Program-made: the position numbers and the translations under genes
Source: Bacteroidota bacterium
GTDB taxonomy: Bacteria; Bacteroidota; Bacteroidia; Chitinophagales; Chitinophagaceae
Reading direction: 5' to 3'
DNA length: 8,795 nt
Assembly: GCA_023440945.1 (NCBI GenBank)
Contig: JAEZRL010000468.1
Location: 1-8,795 of the forward strand
Notes under the pieces: model-generated
What the model was told of the DNA's origin: nothing
Seen by the model: only the letters and a program-made list of their open reading frames with translations
Database searches by the model: none
In this document: one piece after another, positions 1-7,000 of the stretch
How positions within the stretch are numbered: position 1 is the stretch's first letter
Layout of the letters: every line of letters begins with the position of its first letter

Positions 1-39
1 TCCGGCTTTGATTGTTCTTTCTTCTTTAATAATTTCCAT
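1..39 (-). CDS. N-terminal fragment of an unidentified protein, cut by the window edge
   Basis: Read on the minus strand, an ATG at 39-37 opens a frame of 13 codons, MEIIKEERTIKAG, that runs off the left edge without a stop. The case for a real gene start rests on context: an exact TAnnTTTG box ends 10 nt before the ATG and has a well-spaced upstream TTG element. The leader would then be only a few nucleotides long, which is common in Bacteroidota. Thirteen residues are too few to assign a family. The pattern of a short strand with alternating charged residues is compatible with many folds, and I do not name one. The gene is divergent from the small ORF at 203. Confidence 0.6.
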   Translation of the reverse strand, partial: MEIIKEERTIKAG

Positions 40-49
40 TGAAGGAGCG

Positions 50-80
50 CAAAAATAAAGATTGTGTAATAATCACACAA
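50..80 (-). promoter_or_regulatory. Bacteroidota-type promoter for the minus-strand gene at the left edge
   Basis: On the minus strand, TATTTTTG (57 to 50) matches the Bacteroidota -7 consensus TAnnTTTG exactly. A TTG (80 to 78) lies 20 nt upstream of it, within the usual -33/-7 spacing. The predicted transcription start falls about 5 nt before the ATG at 39. This is the most complete promoter match in the window. Confidence 0.65.
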
Positions 81-81
81 T
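61..81. promoter_or_regulatory. Inverted repeat in promoter spacer, putative operator
   Basis: ATTGTGT (61-67) and ACACAAT (75-81) are perfect inverted arms separated by 7 nt. The repeat fills the spacer of the minus-strand promoter and overlaps its -33 element, the classic position for a dimeric repressor. The arms are AT-rich and there is no T-tract, so a terminator is unlikely. The regulator is unknown. It could be the product of the adjacent truncated gene (autoregulation) or another protein. Confidence 0.4.
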
Positions 82-202
82 TCGCTTTTGATATGATTAT
101 GCCACTGCTTTGAACAGTAATTTTCAAAAATTCACAGGAAAAAAAAGTTCCGTAGAGATTTGTAGGTATAATGGCTGCTTTTCTTTAATATTATCATTAT
201 AA

Positions 203-481
203 ATGCCAGCTACTGTAATGGGAATGCATTCTTTTAAATTTCATTTTGAAGGAGAAGATTTTCATCCTTCAGTTAGTGTAATGACAGAGAATATTTACAA
301 AGTTCATTTTTACAAATCCATTGAGGCCTATAATTTGCCCCCAATTTTTACGCTTGATACTGAAACTTCAATAGTGACTTTGGAGGATAATGAGCAAATA
401 AATATGTCTGATTGTCCTTTTGTAAAGGCATTTAAAAAAGTGTTAACTGAACATCTTTACGGTATACGACAGCGGTTTTGA
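203..481 (+). CDS. Hypothetical protein, 92 aa
   Basis: I do not recognise this protein. The frame is open from ATG 203 to TGA 479-481. In-frame ATGs at 218 and 224 are equally possible starts, because no ribosome binding site decides between them. The predicted product is a small soluble acidic/aromatic protein with no signal peptide, membrane segment or cysteine cluster. Residues 10-60 look beta-rich, and residues 70-88 look like a helix. It stands alone: the gene to the left is divergent, and the J-domain gene starts 140 nt downstream behind its own -7 box. A TATAAT at 167-172 lies upstream, but this is not the Bacteroidota consensus and I give it little weight. Spurious coding remains possible, although no better ORF covers this stretch. 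Confidence 0.55.
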   Translation: MPATVMGMHSFKFHFEGEDFHPSVSVMTENIYKVHFYKSIEAYNLPPIFTLDTETSIVTLEDNEQINMSDCPFVKAFKKVLTEHLYGIRQRF

Positions 482-556
482 ATGCATTCTGATGTGGAGC
501 TTGATCTTTATTCTTCTATTTATATATTATCACTTCAGCAGAAGTTTTGTTGCACT

Positions 557-564
557 TATTTTTG
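557..564 (+). promoter_or_regulatory. -7 box upstream of the J-domain gene
   Basis: TATTTTTG matches the Bacteroidota TAnnTTTG consensus exactly and is followed by C, as is common. It would give a leader of roughly 50 nt before the ATG at 622. No good TTTG/TTG -33 element sits at the expected distance, so the assignment is moderate. Confidence 0.4.
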
Positions 565-621
565 CAGGATATTCATAGCGATAGCGAGGTTAGCAGAGGC
601 GATTCGTTTTATCCTTTATTC

Positions 622-1278
622 ATGTACGAAAAAGATTATTATCAAATATTGCAGGTTTCTCCCAATGCCACACCGGAAGAAATTAAGAGATCTTATCGCC
701 GGCTTGCGTTTAAATATCATCCTGATAAAAACTTCGGCGATGCATTAACAGAGGCGGTGTTTAAACAAATTATCGAAGCCTACGAAATTTTATCTGATCC
801 TGTAAAAAGAGATGATTACAACAAAAAAGCATTTTCTGTTTACAGCAATTATTATCAGCAGAAAAAAAATTACAAACCTGTAACTTCTCAAAGTATTTTA
901 AAGGAATGTATTGAACTAAGCACACTTGTGAGCAGGATGAACGCTTTTAAAATAAACCGGGATGCTTTATTGTTCAGCCTGCAAAATATTCTTTCACCAC
1001 TTCATATTTCTATTTTAAAAGAAGAAGATAATCAGGAACTCAAACACCAGGTACTTCGCCACTTAATGAAAAGCAGTGTATCACTGCAGTTAATTCAAAT
1101 TGAAAAAATATCAGCGTCGCTTTTTCAAATTGCGAGGGACAATGAAAAACTGCATACACTCCTTCAGCATTTTCTTCGTCAAAAAAAACGTGAAGAAATT
1201 TGGAACCGCTACAAGTTTTTAGTGGTGATAATAATAACGCTGGTTCTATGCTTTATAATTTATAGTTTAAGGGGATAA
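622..1278 (+). CDS. J-domain protein with C-terminal membrane anchor
   Basis: This is a co-chaperone of the DnaJ/Hsp40 superfamily, expected to stimulate the ATPase of an Hsp70 (DnaK). The product has 218 residues. The J domain spans about residues 4-70: the DYYQIL opening, a basic helix II (KRSYRRLAFKY), the invariant HPD at 33-35, and a helix III with the AYEILSDP motif. No Gly/Phe-rich region, zinc finger or C-terminal substrate-binding domain follows, so it is a class C (type III) J-protein. Residues 90-195 look helical. Residues 199-216 form one hydrophobic segment just two residues from the C-terminus, so the protein is probably tail-anchored in the inner membrane with the J domain in the cytoplasm. 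The frame stays open upstream to a TTG at 547, but ATG 622 is chosen because the J domain begins right after it. The gene appears monocistronic. The client protein is unknown. Confidence 0.9.
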   Translation: MYEKDYYQILQVSPNATPEEIKRSYRRLAFKYHPDKNFGDALTEAVFKQIIEAYEILSDPVKRDDYNKKAFSVYSNYYQQKKNYKPVTSQSILKECIELSTLVSRMNAFKINRDALLFSLQNILSPLHISILKEEDNQELKHQVLRHLMKSSVSLQLIQIEKISASLFQIARDNEKLHTLLQHFLRQKKREEIWNRYKFLVVIIITLVLCFIIYSLRG

Positions 1279-1342
1279 AAGTGCTTCAATCAAAAAAAAT
1301 GTTAAGAACAGCTCTTCAAAAACCGTTCAAATAAAATTTAAA

Positions 1343-1352
1343 CAAACGTTTG
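1343..1352. promoter_or_regulatory. Perfect 10-bp palindrome, putative operator of the efflux operon
   Basis: CAAACGTTTG is a perfect palindrome. With one mismatched pair it extends to 16 bp (1340-1355). Its last four bases, TTTG at 1349-1352, are also the -33 element of the candidate promoter ending at 1380. TetR/AcrR-type repressors of RND operons often bind such palindromes over the promoter, but no regulator gene is adjacent here. The operator role is inferred from symmetry and position. Confidence 0.4.
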
Positions 1353-1380
1353 ATTTATTCGTTTTTTCCTCTTTATTTTG
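1349..1380 (+). promoter_or_regulatory. Candidate distal promoter of the efflux operon
   Basis: TTTG at 1349-1352 is separated by 21 nt from TATTTTG at 1374-1380, one base shorter than the TAnnTTTG consensus. Transcription would start near 1387, giving a leader of about 95 nt before the ATG at 1481. The overlap with the palindrome at 1343 suggests this is the regulated promoter. Confidence 0.35.
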
Positions 1381-1451
1381 CACTGCTTTTTCGCTAACCG
1401 ATAACAAAGCATTGCCTGCCTGAGAGAAGTTTCTTTTAATATAAGACCTTC

Positions 1452-1459
1452 TAATTTTG
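1452..1459 (+). promoter_or_regulatory. Candidate proximal promoter (-7 box) of the efflux operon
   Basis: TAATTTTG is an exact TAnnTTTG match followed by CAAC, a common Bacteroidota context. The -33 region is weak, with only TTTC at 1430-1433 near the expected place. The start of transcription would lie about 15 nt before the ATG at 1481, and AAAGGA at 1471-1476 would serve as ribosome binding site. Either promoter, or both, may be used. Confidence 0.45.
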
Positions 1460-1480
1460 CAACTTTTATCAAAGGATTTT

Positions 1481-2821
1481 ATGACCAGAGTGATATATTT
1501 ATTGATTGTTTTGATGTTTTTGGGATTTCAGCAAAAAGCATTTAGCCAAAACCAAAATGATTCATTGCTTGAGCATGCAACCCTGGATGACTGCATCCAT
1601 TATGCATTACAACATCAGCCTTATTTGCAGCAATCAATTTTAGATGAAGAGATAACAGAAAGACAAATAAAAACAAGATTGGCGGATTGGTATCCACAGG
1701 TAAATTTTGATTACAATCTTCAGCATTATTTTTCATTACCTACTTCTGTTTTTGGTGCTGATTCAACCGGCAAGAAAAGACCGGTTAAAGCGGGTGTTGT
1801 AAATTCTTCCACGCTTGGATTTTCACTTAACCAGGCCATTTTTAACCGAGATGTTTTACTCGCAAGCAGAACTGCAGAAGATGTTAGAAAACAGGTAAGA
1901 CAGGCAACAGAAAGCAATAAAATAGATGTTGTTACAGAAGTAAGCCGTGCATTTTATGATGTGTTATCAACGCAGCAACAGATCGCTTTGCTGAATGAGG
2001 ATATCATTCGTTTGCAGAACAGTTTAAAAGTTGCTTATCAACAATACCAGGGCGGGCTTGTAGATAAGGTTGATTACAAACGTGCAACCATTTCTTTGAA
2101 TAACGCATTGGCACAACGCAAAGCAACACAGGAAGCGTTGATCGCAAAAGAGGCAAATCTTAAAAATCAAATGGGTTATCCTGTTGAAGCACCTTTGAGT
2201 TTGCAATATGATTCATCTCAAATGGAAAGAGATGCGATACTCGATACACTTCAGCAGGTAAATTATCAAAGCCGAATCGAATATCAGCTTTTGCAAACAC
2301 AAATACGTTTACAGCAATACAATCTCAAGTATTATAAATGGGGATTTCTTCCTTCCGTTTCAGCTTTTGCAAATTATAATCTTGCTTACCTGAATGATAA
2401 TCTTGCACATCTTTACGATAATACTTTTCCTAACTCTTATGCAGGTGTACGTTTATCTTTTCCCATCTTCCAGGGAACAAAAAGAACACAACAGATTCGT
2501 CAGACAGAACTTGAATTAAAAAGAACAAATTATGATCTGCAGGCTTTAAAGAACAATGTGAATACGCAGTTTGTGCAGGCGATGTCATCCTACAAAAGCA
2601 ATCTTGTTGATTATAATATACTGAAAGAAAACGTTGCAATAGCAGAAGAAGTATATAATACCATTCAATTGCAATACAAGGCCGGTGTAAAAACTTATCT
2701 TGATGTAATAATTGCAGAAACAGATCTGCGAACTGCACAAGTAAATTATACAAATGCATTGTTTAATATACTCAGCAGCAAACTGGATGTACAGCGGGCT
2801 ACAGGTAATATTCAATTTTAA
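1481..2821 (+). CDS. TolC-family outer membrane efflux channel
   Basis: This is the outer-membrane exit duct of the tripartite pump, made of trimers spanning the outer membrane and periplasm. The product has 446 residues. Residues 1-22 form a Sec signal peptide (hydrophobic LLIVLMFLG core, likely cut after AFS). There is no lipobox, so it is not a lipidated OprM-like protein. Two outer-membrane-efflux repeats follow, about 35-235 and 260-442. The paired membrane strands can be seen near 112-122 and 322-331 (FSLNQAIF and RLSFPIFQG). The repeat signature recurs as YQQYQGGLVDKVDYKRA near 186 and QLQYKAGVKTYLDV near 396, the usual internal duplication. ATG 1481 is preferred over a TTG at 1457 because it starts exactly at the signal peptide and is preceded by AAAGGA. 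It is the first gene of the operon, 21 nt ahead of the adaptor. Substrate cannot be read from it. Confidence 0.93.
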   Translation: MTRVIYLLIVLMFLGFQQKAFSQNQNDSLLEHATLDDCIHYALQHQPYLQQSILDEEITERQIKTRLADWYPQVNFDYNLQHYFSLPTSVFGADSTGKKRPVKAGVVNSSTLGFSLNQAIFNRDVLLASRTAEDVRKQVRQATESNKIDVVTEVSRAFYDVLSTQQQIALLNEDIIRLQNSLKVAYQQYQGGLVDKVDYKRATISLNNALAQRKATQEALIAKEANLKNQMGYPVEAPLSLQYDSSQMERDAILDTLQQVNYQSRIEYQLLQTQIRLQQYNLKYYKWGFLPSVSAFANYNLAYLNDNLAHLYDNTFPNSYAGVRLSFPIFQGTKRTQQIRQTELELKRTNYDLQALKNNVNTQFVQAMSSYKSNLVDYNILKENVAIAEEVYNTIQLQYKAGVKTYLDVIIAETDLRTAQVNYTNALFNILSSKLDVQRATGNIQF

Positions 2822-2842
2822 AAGAATAAACGCTTCTTATAT

Positions 2843-3955
2843 ATGTATATGAAAAAAAGATGGTGGGCCGGATATATCTTTATTGGTTTGACACTTGCTT
2901 CCTGCGATGATAAAAAGCAAGCGCAGCAACAACAGGCACCTCCGCCTGTTGCAGTAAATGTTCAGGCTGTTGAAGAAGGCAAACCTGTGTACTATGATGA
3001 ATATCCCGCAACTGTTACTGCCTTAGATGAAGTGGAGATAAGGCCACAGGTTTCTGGCTATATCACCGGTATTTATTTTGAAGATGGCCAGCATGTTAGC
3101 AAAGGGCAAAAATTATATTCGATAGATCAGCAACAATATCTTGGAAGTTACCAACAGTCTGTTGCCAATTTAAATGTTGCAAAAGCAAACCTTGCAAGAG
3201 CCCAGCAGGATGCAGAACGTTATGAACAACTTGCAAAACAGGATGCGATAGCAAGGCAAACGCTGGAACATGCGCAAGCTGAACTGCAGGCTGCAAAAAT
3301 GCAGGTAGAAGCAGCGCAGGCAAATGTATCAAGTGTGCAAACCAATTTGCGTTATTCTACTATTTATGCTCCGCTAAGTGGTACAATTGGTATATCACAG
3401 GTTAAGAGGGGGGCAGCGGTTTCACCCGGACAAATAGTATTGAATACCATTTCATCTGATGACCCGATAGCAGTGGATTTTAATGTAGATGAGAAAGAGG
3501 TCAATCATTTCAGCAACCTGTTGCGTAACACGCCAAGGGGCGACTCCACTTTTACGCTTCAATTACCCGATGGAACGATCTATCCTTATCCCGGTCACAT
3601 CTCTGTTGTTGATCGTGCTATAGATCCAACCACCGGAACGATAAGAACAAGGGTTACTTTCCCCAATAAAAATTATGCTTTACGTCCTGGTATGAGTTGT
3701 ATTATGCGGGTGAAGAACAGCAGCGACAGTACACAAATATTAATACCGAATAAAGCAGTTGTTGAACAAATGGGCGAATACTTTGTGTATGTATTGAGTG
3801 ACAGCAGCACCGTATCGCAACGTAAAGTAACGCTTGGCCAAAGAGTGAGCGGTAATATTATAGTGAAAGAAGGACTTCAGCCAAATGAACAGATTGTTAC
3901 AGAAGGTGTACAGAAAGTGAGAGACGGAGCGAAAGTTCAGGCGCAGAAGATGTAA
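2843..3955 (+). CDS. RND efflux periplasmic adaptor (membrane fusion protein), lipoprotein
   Basis: This adaptor bridges the inner-membrane RND pump and the TolC-type channel. The product has 370 residues, typical for the AcrA/MexA family. The N-terminus is a lipoprotein signal with lipobox LASC (Cys21), followed by a Q/P-rich linker (26-36). The lipoyl/barrel-sandwich half-motif is at 62-95 (VSGYITGIYFEDGQHVSKG) and its second half at 170-190 (YAPLSGTIG). Between them, 100-169 form an Ala/Gln-rich helical hairpin. At the hairpin tip the channel-binding pattern R-x3-L-x6-S is present as Arg126 and Leu130, but Ala137 stands in the Ser position. The beta-barrel spans about 205-295 with the conserved DPTTGTIRTR at 261-270, and the membrane-proximal domain follows. 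An in-frame ATG at 2849 is an alternative start. The pump gene follows after 109 nt. Asp22-Asp23 after the lipid Cys is noted as a separate observation. Confidence 0.93.
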   Translation: MYMKKRWWAGYIFIGLTLASCDDKKQAQQQQAPPPVAVNVQAVEEGKPVYYDEYPATVTALDEVEIRPQVSGYITGIYFEDGQHVSKGQKLYSIDQQQYLGSYQQSVANLNVAKANLARAQQDAERYEQLAKQDAIARQTLEHAQAELQAAKMQVEAAQANVSSVQTNLRYSTIYAPLSGTIGISQVKRGAAVSPGQIVLNTISSDDPIAVDFNVDEKEVNHFSNLLRNTPRGDSTFTLQLPDGTIYPYPGHISVVDRAIDPTTGTIRTRVTFPNKNYALRPGMSCIMRVKNSSDSTQILIPNKAVVEQMGEYFVYVLSDSSTVSQRKVTLGQRVSGNIIVKEGLQPNEQIVTEGVQKVRDGAKVQAQKM

Positions 3956-3975
3956 TTGAAACTGTATTGCTGAAT

Positions 3976-4010
3976 GGAGCGACGAACGTACAAGAGTGCG
4001 ACGCAACGAA
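3976..4010. repeat. GC-rich intergenic block with internal imperfect repeat
   Basis: The 109-nt gap between adaptor and pump contains a GC-rich block in which GCGACGAACG (3979-3988) recurs as GCGACGCAACG (3998-4008), 19 nt apart. Its composition differs from the AT-rich spacers elsewhere in the window. It has no T-tract and no convincing hairpin, so it does not look like a terminator. It may be a copy of a dispersed intergenic repeat, or a degenerate spacer. No second copy was found in this window, so the repeat call is tentative. Confidence 0.3.
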
Positions 4011-4064
4011 GTTAAACAGACAAGTGAAAGCCGGGTTCATAAAAAAGAGGATCAAGAAAGAATC

Positions 4065-7000
4065 ATGATTGCAAATACTTTTATCAGAAGGCCCGTAACG
4101 GCCATCGTTATATCAATAGTAATTGTTCTGTTGGGAATATTGGCAATAAGAAATTTGCCTGTAGGACAATATCCCAATATTACACCTCCAACCGTTCAGG
4201 TGTCAGGAAATTTCACCGGTGCGGATGCGCTTACAGTAGAGCAAACCGTAACGACGCCGATAGAAACACAGGTAAACGGTACGCCGGGAATGGATTATAT
4301 GAGCAGCAGCAGTACAAGTGATGGTCGTACCAGTTTGAATGTGGTGTTGAAACTTGGAACAGATCCTGATATTGCAGCCCTTGATATTCAAAACCGGGTA
4401 GGCATTGCTGCGCCGCAGTTACCGGATGAAGTAAGACGTTTAGGCCTTATCACCCGTAAACGTAACCCAAGCATTTTGATGCTGGTAGCAATGTATTCGC
4501 CAAACGGAACGCATAATGTTTCTTTTATTGATAACTACACCAACATATTCGTAAAAGATGCCTTACTGCGTGTGCCCGGCGTAGGTGATATTTTTACCCG
4601 TGCCGATGACTTTAGTATGCGTGTTTGGTTAAATCCTGATAAACTTGCACAGTTAGGGTTAACTCCGGCTGATGTTGTTGCAGCTTTACAGGAACAAAAC
4701 CTGCAGATTGCGGCGGGTACAGTAGGTGGTAACCCGCAACCAAACACCCAAGCTTTTGAATACACCGTTTTTACTAATAGCAGACTTAATTCAACCAACC
4801 AGTTTGATAGCATCATCGTCCGTTCGAAGCCGCAGGATAATGGTGCATTGGTTTATTTAAAAGATGTAGCAAGAGTACAGTTGGGTAAATTCAGTTATGC
4901 AAGTAATTCGTATGTAGATGGAAAAAGAGCTTCTTATTTGTTGATCTACCAGGCGCCGGGAAGTAATGCATTGGAAGTGGCTGATGGCATCACAAAAGAA
5001 ATGGCTCGTTTAAAGGAATCTTTTCCCAGCGATGTGGATTACATGATTCCATTTGAATCAGTTTCAGTTGTAAAAGTTTCTATTGATGAAGTATTAAAAA
5101 CATTACTCGAAGCGTTGGCACTTGTAACGTTGGTAGTGTTTATTTTTCTGCAAAGCTGGAGAGCAACGCTTATACCTGTGCTTGCGATTCCTGTTTCTAT
5201 TATCGGAACGTTTGCCGTATTTATTCCATTAGGTTTTACCATCAACACTTTAACCATGTTTGGTTTTGTGCTTGCAATCGGTATTGTGGTGGATGATGCG
5301 ATTGTGGTGGTGGAAGCCGTTCAGCATTATATTGATGAGGAAAAGATAAGTGCTAAAGAGGCTACTTACAAAGCGATGAAAGATATTTCGGGGCCGGTAG
5401 TTGCCATCGCTTTAATATTAGCTGCGGTGTTTGTACCTGTTGGTTTTATGCCCGGGATTGTAGGAAGATTGTATCAACAGTTTGCTATTACGATCGCTAT
5501 TTCTGTTTTGATCTCTGCTTTTGTTGCCCTGACGTTAACCCCTGCCTTGTGCTCAATATTACTGAAGCCAATGCAGATGGATAAAGGATCAAAAGGATTG
5601 AATAAATTCTTCTATAAGTTTAACGAATGGTTTAGAAGAACAACAGTTAAATACACTGCAGGTGTAAGAAAAACCATCAAAGCTGCGCCTTATGTTATCG
5701 TTTTGCTGGTGTGCCTATTTGTTGGAACAGGTGTTTTATTCAAAAATAAAGCAACCGGTTTTATTCCGCAGGAAGATGAAGGCCGTGTGTATATCACTTT
5801 CGAACTGCCAGAAGCTTCTTCTACTTCAAGAAGTTTAGAAGTACTTGATTCGATGATGCACATTCTTAAAAGAACACAGGGCATAAATCACTTTGCTGCA
5901 TTAGGTGGATTGAACGTTGTAACATTTGCAACAAAATCAAACAGTGGTACCATCTTCACCAGTTTAAAACCCTGGAGTGAAAGAACAGCAGATTCATTAC
6001 AATTAGGTGCTCTCATTGCAAAACTTCAAAAAGAATTTTCATCCATAAAAGGAGCCAATATTCTCGTAATATCACCACCTGCCATTCCGGGTCTTGGTGC
6101 AACAGGCGGGTTTACATTCGAGCTGCAGCAACGGGAATCGACAGATGATATTAACCAGTTTGAAAAAGTGGTTCAAAACTTTGTGGCGGAAGCAAATAAA
6201 CGTCCTGAAATAAGTCGTGCCTTCTCCTTCTTTACTGCAAGAACACCAGGCTACCAGGTAAATGTTGACAGGGAAAAAGTAAAGAAGATGGGCGTTAATG
6301 TGAGCGATGTGTACACCACCATGCAAACCTTTTTAGGAAGCCGTTATGTAAATGATTTCACCCTTTATGGAAGAAATTTCAGAGTGGTTGCACAGGCTGA
6401 TACAATGTACCGGACCGATGTGCAGGATATTGATAAATATTATGTGCGCAACAACCAGGGACAAATGATTCCGTTAAGTACACTGGTTTCGTATAAAGTT
6501 ACAGAGAACGCACCTTTAATATCACATTATAATATGTTCCGTTCTGCGGAAATAAATGGAGGTGCGGCAGAAGGCTACAGCAGTGGTGATGCCATTGCAG
6601 CTTTAAAAGATGTTGCTGCAAAAGTATTACCTCGTGGTTATGGTTACGAGTTCTCCGGTTTAAGCCGTGAGGAAGTTAATGCGGGCAGCAGTTCCGCTAC
6701 TATTTTTGTTATGTCAATTGTATTTGTGTTCTTATTTCTGGCGGCATTGTACGAAAGCTGGTCTGTGCCATTCTCTGTTTTACTTGCAGTGCCCCTAGGT
6801 GCATTTGGCGCCATTTTAACGCTAACATTTATTCCCCGTTTAAGCAATAATGTGTATGCACAAATAGGTTTGATAACACTGATAGGTCTGGCTGCAAAAA
6901 ATGCTATTCTTATTGTAGAGTTTGCAAAAGAAAGAGTGGATAACGGAATGGCTATTGTACCTGCAACGCTTGAAGCGGTTAAGCTTCGTTTGCGGCCCAT

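Noticed and set aside
222..489. Two exact copies of the palindrome GAATGCATTC flanking the small ORF as inverted or attachment repeats
   Set aside because: The repeat is only 10-11 bp of AT-rich sequence, without element genes or target-site features. Coincidence is the simplest reading.
547..621. TTG-initiated N-terminal extension of the J-domain protein
   Set aside because: The extra 25 residues precede a canonical J-domain start, and the -7 box at 557-564 lies inside this stretch.
482..748. Plus-strand 88-codon ORF starting directly after the 92-aa ORF
   Set aside because: It overlaps the J domain out of frame, its translation is Cys/Ile-rich with no pattern, and the J-domain frame is clearly the coding one.
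1290..1320. Possible hairpin (TTAAGA/TCTT) after the J-domain gene
   Set aside because: The stem is short, AT-rich and interrupted, with no T-tract, so it is not convincing as a terminator.
1457..1480. TTG-initiated extension of the channel protein
   Set aside because: It would put 8 residues in front of a complete signal peptide. The ATG at 1481 has AAAGGA just upstream.
2430..2759. 109-codon antisense ORF within the channel gene
   Set aside because: It is opposite a well-conserved TolC-type coding region. The Leu/Cys/Phe-rich translation is typical of antisense shadows.
3996..4064. GTG-initiated 23-residue extension of the RND pump
   Set aside because: RND pumps begin right at the short helix before TM1 (MIANTFIRRP). 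The extension is a charged stretch encoded by the GC-rich intergenic block.
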